Below are positions 22,733 through 34,800 of a DNA stretch of 64,000 nt, piece after piece. This stretch comes from Eleusine coracana subsp. coracana (taxonomy: Eukaryota; Streptophyta; Magnoliopsida; Poales; Poaceae): positions 71,102,403 through 71,166,402 of the forward strand of contig CM064426.1 of NCBI GenBank assembly GCA_032690845.1, in the 5' to 3' direction. The notes under the pieces were generated by a model. It ran no database searches. It saw only the letters and a program-made list of their open reading frames with translations, and was not told the origin of the DNA. A program made the position numbers and the translations under genes. Every line of letters starts with the position of its first letter. The stretch's first letter is position 1.

Positions 22733-24065
22733 CAGCTAAAGATCTGTAATCAAATGCATCAGGTGGTGGCAGGAAGTTCACCACCGGCATCTCTAGCGGC
22801 ACTTCTGACTGCAGCATATTGATGGCCTGAGTGTACTGAGTGGTGCTCGTGCTGCTGCTCCCCCATGTAGCGATTAAAGATGTGTAATACGAAGCATCAT
22901 GTGGTGGCAGGCTCGGCAATGGCGCCTCTGACCGCAACATGTTGACAACCCTCCTGATCGACGACCTCAGGCTCCGATCGGGTTGCATGCACCAGGCTCG
23001 GCAGCGGTGCCTCCGACCGCAACATGTTGATAACATGTTTATAGCAAAAGTGAATGTAATGAACAATAGAATCAACAATTGTCCTTTATTCATCAATAAT
23101 GCATATATATAGGGAGTACATGTATCGGTTCTAGGAACTGACACGCCCTTTAACATGTGCATGAACTACCCGTTCGGCAGTGGGTGGAGAGGTGGCAACC
23201 GCTTGTATGCGGTTGCACAATCTGAACATTTCATAACAGGCATAAGGCCACGACCGTGAGATTGTATGTTGGGCTTGATGGACATCTATGGGTGTCTTGT
23301 AGGTGTCATGGACTTGTGGGAAGTCATCCATGCATAGCGAGTTGGGCTTCATATCGATATTTCTCATCTTTGAGCTTTTTTGTCATCATTTTATCTAATT
23401 CTGCAATATAGTACTCAAATGATACTACATATAAAAATCATCAATATTAGGGGTAATAACACATAATTATGATGAGAATATGATAAAAATAGTGAGAAAA
23501 TGCTTTTGGCATATAAAATGGCACACTAGAAAGTGCCAACAAGTTTCACCGGTCCCGGAGAAGGGACACGTTGACAAGCCCAGAATGATCAAGATCGAGA
23601 CCGAGCTGACGGACAGGCTGATCACCAATCCTGATTGGAGTCTGATGAACAAAGCTGCGGCGACAGAGTTGCCACTATTGGCGGAAGAGTGATGTTGAAG
23701 GCGCCAATATTGTACCTGACATAGTAGCTGGACCCCTTGAGCATGCCACTAGAGATGTTTGGGAACATCTTCGGCAGCTTGCCAATGTACGTAAAGAGGC
23801 ACCATGTGCACTGCCTTGCCGTCAGGTCCCTCGTGCATTGTGCTAGGCCGTACATCTCCTCTGATGAACCGGAGCAGGACCTAGCGAACGGTGTGCTCCC
23901 ATTGGCGAGGAACAGCGGCAAGTCAGTCGATGTCATGGCGAGCTGGTTCATCATGTTATTCCATGTGGCGTTGAGGGCGAACGTGCACAAGGACCATCGG
24001 TCGGGTAGTAGTACACCCACGCTTGGTCGGTGTTTGCCACGGAGAATGGCACTATTCTCTCTTCC
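22733..24065 (-). pseudogene. RLK relic 2, DUF26 ectodomain, membrane segment and tail
   Basis: In minus-strand order, the 23622-24020 frame holds a DUF26 domain: WSLCTFALNATWNNMMNQLA, then C-T-R-D-L-T-A-R-Q-C-T-W-C, an exact C-X8-C-X2-C, then YYVRYNIGAFNITLPP. A frameshift follows into SGLVISLSVSSVSILIILGL, a membrane helix (23467-23652). The whole lectin-RLK-like kinase expected next is missing. Sequence resumes at 22653-23162 in two tail repeats, VVNMLRSEAPLPSLPP and AINMLQSEVPLEMP. The tail is cut at 22733 by the LTR element and continues at 13808. DUF26 receptors sit in the plasma membrane; this one has no kinase N-lobe and is dead. Confidence 0.85.
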
Positions 24066-25093
24066 ATTAGCAGGGGGTGCAGAACATGAAACTTCATTAT
24101 TTGAGCAGCTTCGAACCAGAAGATTTTCATACCATGATGAAGAAATCTAAAACATGGACATGGCAGCCACTAGTATGAGTTGTACTGTCACGGATTTCTT
24201 TAGTTGTTCAGTTCTTAAGAGGATTTGGTATCTGTCAGCCTGTGATGATGTGTAGGTCAGCAGGTGCAGAAACTTCATCAGAGCAGAGCAGTGTTAGACC
24301 AATAGACTTTTGTATCATCACGAAGAAAAATCTAAACATGGACATGGATGACCCATTCAGAGTCAGCAAACGGCAGAGTGAAGGAAAAGAGAAGCTCTTA
24401 GGTGGTCTGGTTTCCTTTAATAGGTTATTGAAATTACTTTTCAGTTGTTCACTAAAAAAATTACTTTTCGGTTGAGTGGTTTCAAAATTTACATGACTAA
24501 ACCAATACTTTTCGATAATTCAATATTTTTTTAGGAAACTACGGTGGGGCGCCTGAATTTTCTCATTTCAAATGTCATTTCAGTAATCTAGCCACATCCG
24601 CTGACCTGCTTTGGGCTTGGATCAAATAAGGTTTCCAACAGGTACATACACGTCTAAAACAGACTCCATACGTGAGAGATATAGACCTTTTATTGTGGGC
24701 ATTTTAGCCTGTCACAAGATCAATAATCCAAATTTCATTCATACTTTCCTAACATTCAAACTCCACATTAGAATCGCCTTGAATCCATGAAGGACAAGAA
24801 AAGGAAGAGTCATGGTTGTTTGGAAACCCACATATGTGCTTCAACAATGCCATTTAAGTGTTGAACTTCCTATCTTCAGCAAACCTCACGCATCGTTAAC
24901 ACCTGCACAAAATGAATTGAAACTGTCATAACTCCATGTAGAAATCTTTAAATTATAATACACCGTTTGATTAGTTCAAAAGAAGACTGGATAAACTTTC
25001 TAATTAGCAACTTCCTAATCCTCCAATACCTCTGTACTCATGCGCACACCTTCATAGAAATGACAAACAGAACTGCAGATAAATAAACTCAAA
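24066..25093. repeat. Duplicated RLK intergenic segment, copy B
   Basis: Counterpart of 12020-12960. It includes the 5' flank of the DUF26 relic and the 3' flank of the kinase gene at 25094. No gene is seen. Confidence 0.75.
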
Positions 25094-27643
25094 CTAGTCC
25101 ACCATATCCTCATTAACTTTATCAAGCCTCTCTATTATACACTGTGTAACAGGCCTCTTTGAAGGGTCAGAATCAATGCACTCTATCCCTATCTTAGCAC
25201 ATATTCGCACAGGTTCCAATCGGATGTCTCCCTGCGATGTTCCAAACCTTGCACTCCAGCTTTGAAGTACCTAATCAGACATGGCAATAATAACCTTGTT
25301 TATTAAAAAAAAGTGCAAACTGGATTATGTAGGGGAACATAAGCATATACAGAATATCAGTCATCGGATTTTTGTGAGCTGCATTTTCCAAAATTTGGTC
25401 AACAACTTGTTGTGTAATTCTGTTTTGTGCACTTTTGTGTTTCTATTTGTATACTTATATATTTTTTTCCCTAAATGCTAGGTCATCAAGAGTGCCTTTT
25501 CTTTCAAATCCATAATTTTGGCCTGTCATGATGCTTGGGAAGAAATATCTTTTAGTGTTTGCAATCAATCTGTAATGTATTTGTACCACTAAATAACACC
25601 CATCATTCCTAGCGTGATTATAAACTATTCAGTTAAAGCTTAATATATACTAAATTAAATAACTGTTGACATTCAAAGAGCTGCGTCAAAACTTAAGAAG
25701 AAGATATAATATAGTATTACGACGTAACAATTTTAAGCTTTTAAACCACCACATTTTATATGGGGTGAATTTTTGAGTAATGGCATCCTATAATTCTTCC
25801 ACTATTTTAATTACCAGATATTAAATCATCATCCTTTAAATAGCAATCTAACATTACAACCTTCGTATTACTAAGCCATATATTGCTATTCAAAATTACA
25901 AAAGTTCAAAGTTTAGAAGATCCATGCACCTTATTGAGAAAGGGACAGATAATAAGAAATATGAACATAATTTCAGTTGTTTATTTTTAAAACTTCTGCC
26001 ATACAAAATATTATGCTTTTGGATTATACGAATAGTTCAAAGGATAAAGCATGTGCTGAAGCATATGGCTAGCTACCTTAATGAACCAAAATACAATTAA
26101 CATTAAGCATTTATCTCTGAAGTGAATGTTCTTACATTCTCAATTTCTGGATACCCCTTCTGCCCCGTTAAAATCTCTGTTATTACAATACCAAGACTAT
26201 ATATGTCTGACTTGAACGTAATTATTCCACCATAGTATTCTGGTGCCATGTAACCCCTGCATGATTTTTTTTTTGGTAACCTGAGCAACTTAAGAGAAAA
26301 ATGAATGCAATGTACAACAAAAGCAATTGTGCTTTCAAGGATCTTAGCTAGCTTACTGTGATCCAATCACTTTTGAAGTCATTGTCCGGGTTTGCTTTTC
26401 ATCAAAGCACTTTGAGAGGCCAAAATCAGCAATTTTTGGCACCTTATAACGATCCAGAAGTATATTTGCAGGTTTGAGATCTAAATCAACAATTTTTTGT
26501 TGGTGAAGATAATGCAAACCCTCACAAATTCCTTTTATTATCTGAAAGCGTGTCATCCATTCAAGTCCTTGGGATGCATCTGCAAAAGCAGTGATCAAGT
26601 TATTTTAAAGAGTAATTTTCTTTATGCCATAGCAAACTATCATCTATCATTTTAAGAATAATTTGTTTTAAGAATAATATCAATGACACAAGTAGGTAGC
26701 ATCTATCCTTGACATATCGAGGGTACATACAGGATTACAAGTTTCTTTAATAGCAAATAAAATATTATCCATGATTATAATGTTGCTTCATCCTCCAAGG
26801 TAAAGGGAAAAAGAGGAACGGAATAAGTGTTCAATACCCATGATGATGATTACTAAGTGCATAGTTGAAGCTTGGAACAAAGCAGCCCTCAAATACAGAG
26901 CTTTTCATTTCTTTTCCTTACAAATAAGATGTAAAAATACTTACCACTGATATAATTATCAAGACTCCCTTCTGGTAGATACTCAAAGCAGAGAAACCTT
27001 TGTCGTTCCTCTGCCATGACATTCCTCCCTTCTAACTTCCACACTTTACCTTGTGTGACAGAACAGTATCCCAGAAATCGTACTATATTTTTGTGCTTCA
27101 CCCTCAACAGACTGTCAACCTCTTGGTGGAATTTCGTCTCGTGCACGTCAAGCGTTTTGGTCAGCTTCTTTACAGCGACTGCACCATTTTGAAGCTTCCC
27201 CTAGAGTCACATAACACAGTGTTAGCATGAACTTTTGAAATCAATTGTGACTAATTTTTCAAGGAAGTTGAGAGTATAGATACCTTGTAAACCACTGCAA
27301 ATCCACCAACGCCAATTTGTCGATCATTAGAGAAATTATTCGTGATAGATTTTAACAATGATAGTGGCATATCTGTCGGTTCTACACGTGTATCAAGTAG
27401 CATGCTCTCCAAGAGATCTCGTGCATGTTCTTCGGGATCTATTTGCAGTCCCCCTATAGGGTTATGATCGTCAATAAACAGGGTGCCCGTGCTGCTGCCA
27501 CCATCGCTGCCGCTGGCCCCTGTGGCAGCTGAAGATCTGTAATCAAAAGCATCAGGTGGTGGCAGGAAGGTCGCCACCGGCATCTCTGGCTGCACTTCCG
27601 ACCGCAGCATATTGACGGCCTGAGTGGACTGAGTGGTACCCAT
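25094..27643 (-). CDS. Non-RD receptor-like kinase, 5'-truncated, five exons
   Basis: Exons on the minus strand are 27643-27284, 27200-26945, 26579-26357, 26256-26136 and 25270-25094. All junctions have GT/AG, and phases keep one open frame of 378 codons plus stop. Residues 1-55 are a lectin-RLK-type tail (FLPPPDAFDYRSS) fused to a kinase starting near 85. The glycine loop is G111-x-G113-x-x-A116, followed by ATP Lys131 in VAVKK and Glu147 in QEV. The catalytic loop has Asp239 in DLDLKPANILL (HRD replaced by DLD, so non-RD), then DFG at 257-259 and APE at 284-286. The end is ERLDKVNEDMVD. All residues needed for phosphotransfer are present. There is no signal peptide or membrane helix; the upstream part was replaced by Copia sequence at 27688. 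The start Met is the first in frame and may not be the ancestral one. It could be a cytoplasmic kinase or an unexpressed relic. Confidence 0.75.
25271..26135 (-). other. Intron 4 of the non-RD kinase gene
   Basis: 865 bp, GTAAG donor at 26135 and AG acceptor at 25271-25272 (minus strand). It is AT-rich with no inserted gene recognised. Confidence 0.75.
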
Positions 27644-27687
27644 GCTGCTGCTTCCACCGGCATCTCTGGCTGCACTTCCGACCGCAG
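27575..27687 (-). repeat. Short tandem duplication in the RLK tail
   Basis: The phrase CACCGGCATCTCTGGCTGCA with following TTCCGACCGCAG occurs at 27575-27608 and again at 27654-27687. The second copy abuts the Copia fragment and is out of frame with it. Confidence 0.8.
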
Positions 27688-29088
27688 CTCGGGTGGTGTT
27701 TGGCTTTGCTGAACGACACAGGCTTGTCAGAGATCACTGAGTGCAACTCTGCTATGACAAGTGCATGTGGCAGGAACCCACGCGGAGAGGCAGGATCGAT
27801 GATGTCGTTGATGTTGTGGAACTACAATGGTGCATCTTCGTCATGATCTACGTCCAAGTACTCGTCGTCGATGCTGTGAGGTGAGCCGGGTTCCGGCTCT
27901 ACTCCATCATCGCCATCGTGAAGGGGTGACTGTTCCCCTGGCACATCACTGCCATCCAGCGCCTGCTTGATAGCGTCCTCCTCCGGAACATTGACGGTGT
28001 ACTCCATCGTGAAGATGTCATCACCGCCCGACTCACCGCCATCGTTACTGGATCCCTAATCCCATTGAGCCTGCTCATCGAAGATCACGTCGCGCATCAC
28101 ATGGACACGCTTCATGACGGGATCGTAAGCCCTGTATGCCTTGGATCCCCGCTCGTAGCCGATGAAGATCATCTTCCGACCACGGTCCTCGAGCTTCTTT
28201 AGGTGCGGCGCCATGTTTTGCCCATAGCCGATGCAGCCGAATGTCTTGAGATGGTGCACCACGGGCTCCTTCCCATGCCACACCTCAGATGGCGTCATTA
28301 CGTCCATGCTCTTCGTTGGGCAACGATTGAGGAGGTACACGACCGTGGTCACTGCCTCGCCCCACAGCCACCCCGGCAAGCCCTTTTCCTTCAACATGCT
28401 TCTCGTTGACGCCACCACCATGCCATTCGGGTGTTCAACCACGCCGTTCTGCTATGGATTGTATGGCGCGGTGTGTTGGCGATGGACGCCTTCCTTGGCA
28501 CAGTACTCCGTGAACTCGATTGAGGTGAACTTGCCCCCATGATCAGTCTGGAGCCCTCCCAGCTTTAGGCCGGACTCGCCCTCTGCCCATGCCTGAATGT
28601 CTTTGATGGCAGCCGCTGCGCGATCCTTGGAAGGGATCGTAGCTATCCACATATACCTGGTGAGGTCATCTACAAGCAGCAAGAAATATTTGTTGTTGTT
28701 CAGTGTCGCTGGAGTGATCGGCCCGCACAGGTCGCTGTGTACCAGCTCTAATCGATGTTCGGTTCGGTGTTCTGCTTGCGTTGGCAATGTTTTCCTCCTT
28801 TGTTTGCCGACAAGTTAGGGTTCGCACAGCTGCTCGATGTGGCCAATGTCTGGCAGTCTGTGCACCATCTCCTCCCGTGCCATCTTCCGCAGTGCTGCCA
28901 TGTTAACATGGCTAAAAACACACGCGCCAGCACCATGCTACCTTGTCTCCGTGGCCGCACACCACAAAACATCCCGGTTGTGCTATGCTGAGGTTTAGCA
29001 CATAGAGTCGGTTTGCTACGTGCGCCACTTTTGCCAACAGCTGACCGCTGCACTCATGGATCGTCATCATGCCATCGTTAATGTTGAG
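27688..29088 (-). pseudogene. Copia integrase fragment (3' part)
   Basis: Minus-strand frames read, in order, the preintegrase segment (DGMMTIHECSGQLLAKV, RLYVLN, 28750-29088), then the integrase core. The core holds LELVHSDLCGPIT, FLLLVDDLTRYMW and QTDHGGKFTS (28452-28787), with the usual DRGGEF-type motif written DHGG. The post-core part is MVEHPNGMVVASTRSMLKEKGLPGW and FIGYERGSKAYRAYDP (28056-28442). An acidic linker follows, ending FSKAKHHP at 27690, where sequence switches to the RLK tail. Reverse transcriptase is missing. The upstream half is found beyond the LINE, at 40211-41000, and the reading frame joins cleanly across it (EVAFK and then LNINDG). Confidence 0.88.
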
Positions 29089-29336
29089 TCCTCCTCCTCT
29101 TCCCATCCTTCCTCGGAGCCAGCCTGGCGCGGCAACGCCCAACCAGCAGGCAAATGGAGAGGCGCCTGGTGTGCACTCCCCTACCAACCCGTGAACCCAT
29201 CAATGAGGTGGGGCCCCTCTTGGATTTGAATTTTGAATCCAAGCCGCTCCAAAACCGGGTTTGCCCAACAAATCGCGCAGATCCCGACACTGCCTAGTCT
29301 GGGCTAGAAACTCGGGCTCTCAATTACCTGGCTAAG

Positions 29337-31460
29337 GTGACAAGGCGAGGCCACCTCGATGTCAAGCCGTCCGGCACCCGCTCAGCCCATTATGCAATGA
29401 ATAATTACTCCTGCCTAGAGCCCAACACTGTGTCCACCGAGCTGCCTCCCTCGATATGTCACACTCGCTTTGACTCATTCGATCTCACCTTATCTCATCC
29501 CTCTGGCCGTATTAACATTGTAGCAGCTCCAGCTACCAGCGGCGCCCCCATCCCCCGATCTCCCGCCCCCCTGATCGGAGTTGAGGCAGATAGGACTCCT
29601 CGCTGCCCCGCGCAGCCCAGCGAGCCACCGTGCCATGAATCCCCTGTTCCCGGCCGCTCCCTCACCTACAAGGTGGCGCTCCTCTCCCCCCCCCCCCCCC
29701 CTCCTATCATCCTCGTCCCGTATTTAAGCGATTGCTCAGCAGGCGAACTCCATCCACCTCCACCTCACAAGCTTGCTTCCATTGCCTCGCCATCGACCAT
29801 CAGGTTGCGGTGTGTCGTGACCCGGTGCGCTACAAATCTTGCTTTGGTCCCGGACACCGTTGCTCCTCCTGTAGCATGGTGGGCTCACCAATGCTTGGTG
29901 CTCGGAACAGGGCCAACCGTGACTCCCACTCTGCCACCCTGCCTCGCTCGGGGCCTCGCGGTCTGCTTACGCCGCCACCCTCACACTGGAGGGCGTGCAC
30001 TATCGAGATGTGCTCCTAGCTGGCTAGGGAGCCTGAGCTACTCTCCGCGGCTCGTCGGGCCCATCAGACGTGGCCTCCATCGCCAGTGTCTCCTATGCTC
30101 CGCTCACTCCCCCAGGACACCTGTCGGAGCTGCGTGGCCAGAGGCGCCTTGCGAGACCAGCCTCGCTGCCTTTAGCCGAGTGTAACGCTCAGTCACCCCT
30201 TCTTGATTTCAGCTTGGTCATCACCTATGGTGGGCCTAGTGGATCCAGCGCGACCCTGGCGACGACGCACGCCGAGGTCCACCTCCTGCGAGTCTCCATG
30301 AACCTCAGCTTCCGCTTCGCCTATGCCTACATCGAGCCGGAGTGCGCCAACTCTGGCCATTTCATCTGCCATTTCCTGGAGGAGTGCACGGGAAACCCGC
30401 CCTTCCACTTGGCGGCGTCCTCGCGTGGAGCCATGTTGGTGGTCTTCCCCGACTCGTACATCCATGCCTTGGTCATGCAGCTATCTTCTATCCCCATGAA
30501 TGACCACATGTTGATCCTCGAGCGGCATGAGATGGCGGACAACCGGCTCACCAGTGAGTACCACTACTATGCTGAGCTCTCTGCCACTAATTTTCCCCTT
30601 GAGCATTGGACAGATGAGCGCATCAGGATTGCTTTCTGGGTTGTCGGGAATGTCTGCTGCATCGACCCAAGGTGCATGACCGGCACTAACTACTCTTCAG
30701 TGCGGCTCGTCCTCATGCTGGATGACAGGAGAGATGTGTCGGCCACACTCCTGGTCCGCAATTTCGACGATGGGCTAGCTACTCTAGCTCAGCTGTGGGT
30801 CATCAGGTGTTGCCCCCCCCCCCCCCCCCAACCCATGAGCGTGCACCTGAACATCATGTGTTCAGCACTGGAGCCGGCCTGTTCCCACACCACATGGCAT
30901 CTCCGGTTGACGCTGCCTGGGTCGCAGGCCTATCGCGTCGTCTCTTTGCTGGCTCTGACGATCTGGTATGTACGCAAACTCCCATGGTCGCTGCTCTCGA
31001 CCCTATCCTAGCTCCTCATGTTGCTGCTTTTGCCCATGTTTCTCTTGTTGATTGGTGCTTGGCCCATGGCATCGATGCTCTACCATGTCCGACCCTGCCC
31101 CCCCCCCCCCCCCCACTCCGGCTTGGGGAATGGACGCCTCTTCCGCCCCACAAGAACCCACGTTGCCACCCCCTACCCTGGACGTGGCGATAGAGGAGGA
31201 TGCCGGGGAGGACGAGGCAGCCCTAGTAGTGCCGGTCCCGCCCCTGCAGGAGACCCTCAGCGATTGTGGCGACCACGAGCTCACGCTACAGAAGCAGCGG
31301 GTGCGGCGCAAGCGCGCTGTGGACGGCGCCTCTAAGCAACGCCAAAGTGAGCGCCTAGCGGCCAAAGAGCAACCGCAGTTCGAGGATGCTGTGGCTACAG
31401 CTGCCTGGGTGAAACCTGTAAAGCTGGATCTTACGAGTGTCTCCACATCCCTCGCATGAT
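29337..31460 (+). pseudogene. LINE ORF1 (nucleic-acid-binding, broken)
   Basis: ORF1 is spread over several frames. Around 29750-29880 are two knuckles, CFHCLAIDHQVAVC (C-X2-C-X4-H-X4-C) and a second ending CFGPGHRCSSC whose first Cys is Tyr. The frame at 30070-31011 holds the RRM-like DUF4283 region typical of plant L1 ORF1: SSRGAMLVVFPDSYIHALV, MNDHMLILERHE and FWVVGNVCCIDPRC. The end is rich in Pro, Ala and Arg. ORF1 protein normally coats LINE RNA. Four C runs of 16-27 bases fall in Pro codons and coincide with frame changes, so some breaks could be length errors in those runs. Confidence 0.75.
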
Positions 31461-31788
31461 CCTTGGCTGACTCAGGCATCTTGGAACGCCCACCACCGTC
31501 CAGCATCCCGAAGAAGGCCCTGCGGCACCTTGGCACTGACTGCCATATTTAGTGTCTAAAGGAGCATGATGATGCGGTGCAACACGCTTCCTATTAATGT
31601 GTCTCTTCAGCATTGTGAGTTCGTGGGGGTGCAGTGCTGTGCAGCACCCCTCTGCTTTGTTGGTTTTTAATCTGTTTGTACCTAGCTTCTGCAAGCTCAT
31701 CTTGCCTTGTAGTGTTCTGTATCGCCATCCTAGCTTGTCTGCGCTATGCGCCCATGTACCACCCCCCCCCCCCCCCCCCCCCCCCCCC
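29686..31788 (+). repeat. Four long poly(C) tracts in LINE ORF1 region
   Basis: Uninterrupted C runs lie at 29686-29701 (16), 30813-30829 (17), 31098-31114 (17) and 31762-31788 (27), all on the LINE sense strand. The complementary strand has G runs able to form quadruplexes. Confidence 0.95.
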
Positions 31789-31885
31789 GGTTTTTAATAT
31801 ATATGTGGTGAGTCTAGTGTTAACTGAGGTGCGCCCTGCTGCTTGGTCTATACTCACATTACCACCTGGTGCTTCTTTTGCACTC

Positions 31886-34800
31886 ATGAGTGACAAAAAA
31901 TCCTTGAAGTGTTGCTCTTGGAACGTCCGAGGGCTCGGTGATAAGAAAAAATGCGATAAAGTGCTTGTTGAACTTGTTGCTCTTAAGCCCCATATCATCA
32001 CTCTAGGAGACCAAGTTGTCCTCTATCCCCCAGAACAAACTCCGCTCCTTTCTCCCTTCTCAATTAGATAACATTCTTTACAACAATGCTAATAGGGTTT
32101 CGGGTGGGACTCGAACTGCCTGGGATTCCTCTCTCCTCACCTAGGTTGGGTACACCTCTCAGAGCTATTCGGTTTCAACTACTTTCTCCATTGTCTCTGA
32201 CAAGTACAAGTTCTGTGTAACCAATGTCTACACTCTGACACACCCGCGAGACAAGATCGAATTCCTCAATGAGCTCAGGAAATCACGCCAGCCGATGATG
32301 TACCTTGGGCCATCATGGGAGATTTTAACCTGACATGTTGTCCTGAGGACAAAAACACTGACTCCTTTAATCACCATGAGGCTGACCTCTTTAACGACAC
32401 CTTGGACGAACTAGCAGTGCTAGAGATTCCTCTCATGGATAGGGCCTACACATGGTCGAACAAGAGATACCACCCCACCTTAGTCAAGCTAGACAGAGTG
32501 TTCATCAACCTAGCGTGGGATGCTGCGGTCCCAAACACCTCGCTCTCCTCCCTTGCTCGGCACACATCGGACCACGTCCCCTTAGTAACTATTGTCTCCA
32601 CTACAATCCCCCACGCCCAGTGTTTCTGGTTTGAAAATGCTTGGCTGCTGTCCGCCGCCTTCAAAGAAACAATTGTCACCACCTGGCCCTCTGAAACACA
32701 CTAGGTGTTTAGCAAGCGGTTCACTACAAGGCTAAAAGACTGCGGGCACGTAGGTTGCCAATGGAAGAAGCGCTGATCCCTGGCTGCTCAAAGAGAAAAA
32801 GACCTGAGGGCGCTCATTACCGCTTTGGATCTCCTGGAGGAAGCTAGGCCATTAACCGATGGTGAGGCGTTGCTCCAGCACCTAGCGATAGACGCCCTCC
32901 AACATACTCTTGAAGAAAAAGTCCTCTACTGGAAGCAACATTTTCACATTCGCATTGCGATCGAGGGAGATGCTAATACTCGGTTCCTTCATGCTCACGC
33001 CTCTTCCCGGATGTGCCGGAATTCCATCAAGGTCCTTGAACATGAAGGCTCGGAGTTCTTCTCCCATGATTCAAAAGCAACCATCCTTCATAACTTCTAC
33101 ACCCATCTGCTAGGCACGGTGACTCCCGCGAGCTGGCCATTTTCTCTTAACTCAATCTACCCCATGCTCGCAGTCACCGACGGGCCCCTCTCGGCTCCTT
33201 TCACCAGGGAGGAGATTCATCACGCTCTCTTCGGCATGAACCTTCAATCTAGTCCGGGCCCTGATGGCTTTGGTCGTTTTTCTACGGTGCCTTCTGGTCT
33301 CTGGTAGAAGATGATATCTTGGCCCTTTTCTCAGACTTTCACGTTGACACCCTAGACTTGGATGGGCTGAACCAAGCATTCCTTATCCTCCTCCCAAAAT
33401 AAAAGAAGGTGCCCGCACCGCGGATGCCTTTCACCCCATCTCCCTTCAAAACTGTCCAGTCAAACTCTTCACTAAGGTTATGACCAACTACCTGCAACCT
33501 CTAATCCCCAGTCTAATTGACATTGACAAAACTGGCTTTCTTAAGGGTCGTTGCATCTCTAAAAATTTTGTCTATGCGGCGGAACTCCTTAGTTGCTGCC
33601 ACAAACGGAAGAAACCCAAGGTAGTCCCAAAGCTTGAATTTCGCAAGGCTTTCGACTCCGTGAACTGGTGGAGCTTGGACGCCATCCTCTCGCCCCGCGG
33701 GTTTTGCTCTAAATAGCGGGGCTGGGTAACCTCAATTCTAGCCACTAGCAAGACTGCGGTTATGCTTAATGGTGTGCCCGGCAATTGGATCAACTGCAAA
33801 AATGGGTTATGACAAGGGGATCCACTCTCGCCGTATTTGTTTGTCATCATTGCGGATGTCCTCCAACGCCTCCTTCACCAGGCATAGAGCGCAGGCCATA
33901 TCGTTCACCTGATAAGCCCAACGCTGTTGTGCCTGGTGTTACAGTACGCGAACGACACTCTCATCCTCATTCACGGCAATCTCACCGCCATCTAACATCT
34001 GAAGCTCATCCTTGATGATTTCTCCATCGCCACTGGGCTCGAGATAAACTACCATAAAACAACCTTCATCCCTATGTTCATCGATGAAACTATATCAAGT
34101 TCCATTGCCGCTTGTCTAGGCTGCCCTATCTCTTCCTTCCCACAGGCTTACCTCGGCCTCCCTCTATCTCCTTCAAAACTTCGAGTCTGCGACTATCAGC
34201 CGCTGTTGGCAAGTTTCGATCGCTACATTCCTGGATGGAGTGCTTGTCTTCTTGATGTTGGGACTCGCATTCAGTTGACAAACTCTGTGCTGGGAAACCT
34301 TGCAGTTTACTACATGTCTTCCCTTCTCCTTCCAAAAACTGTCCTTTGTGCAATCGACCATCGCTGCTGGGTCTTCCTTTGGGATGGCGAGGAGAAATGC
34401 ACTGGAGCTCAATGTTTAGTAGCTTAGGACCGGGTCCTTATCCCGAAAATAGAAGGCGGATTGGGCGTTAAAGATTTAGAGACCCAAAACCACTGCCTCC
34501 TGATGAAATTCATCCACAAGCTCCACTCTTCCAAGCCGCTGCCTTGGAAGCAATGGTTCCTATCGGATTTATAGGGTGATCTCAGGAGCAGCAACCAGGA
34601 CTCTACCTTCCTAGGGTGCATTGTTTAGGAGGAGCTCAACCGCTACCGCTCCCTTACAAAGGTGGGCGTGTGAAATGGTCTCTCCACGTCCTTCTGGTTT
34701 GATGACTGGCACCGCAAAGGCCCGCTGTTCCTAGCATACCCGGCCTCTTTTCTCACACCACTAGCGCTCATGCTTTGGTTTCTGAGGTCTTGCGATCCGG

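Noticed and set aside
29337..31011. Plus-strand ORFs of about 280-310 codons as host genes
   Set aside because: They contain LINE ORF1 knuckle and DUF4283-like motifs and are followed by endonuclease and RT sequence, so they belong to the LINE.
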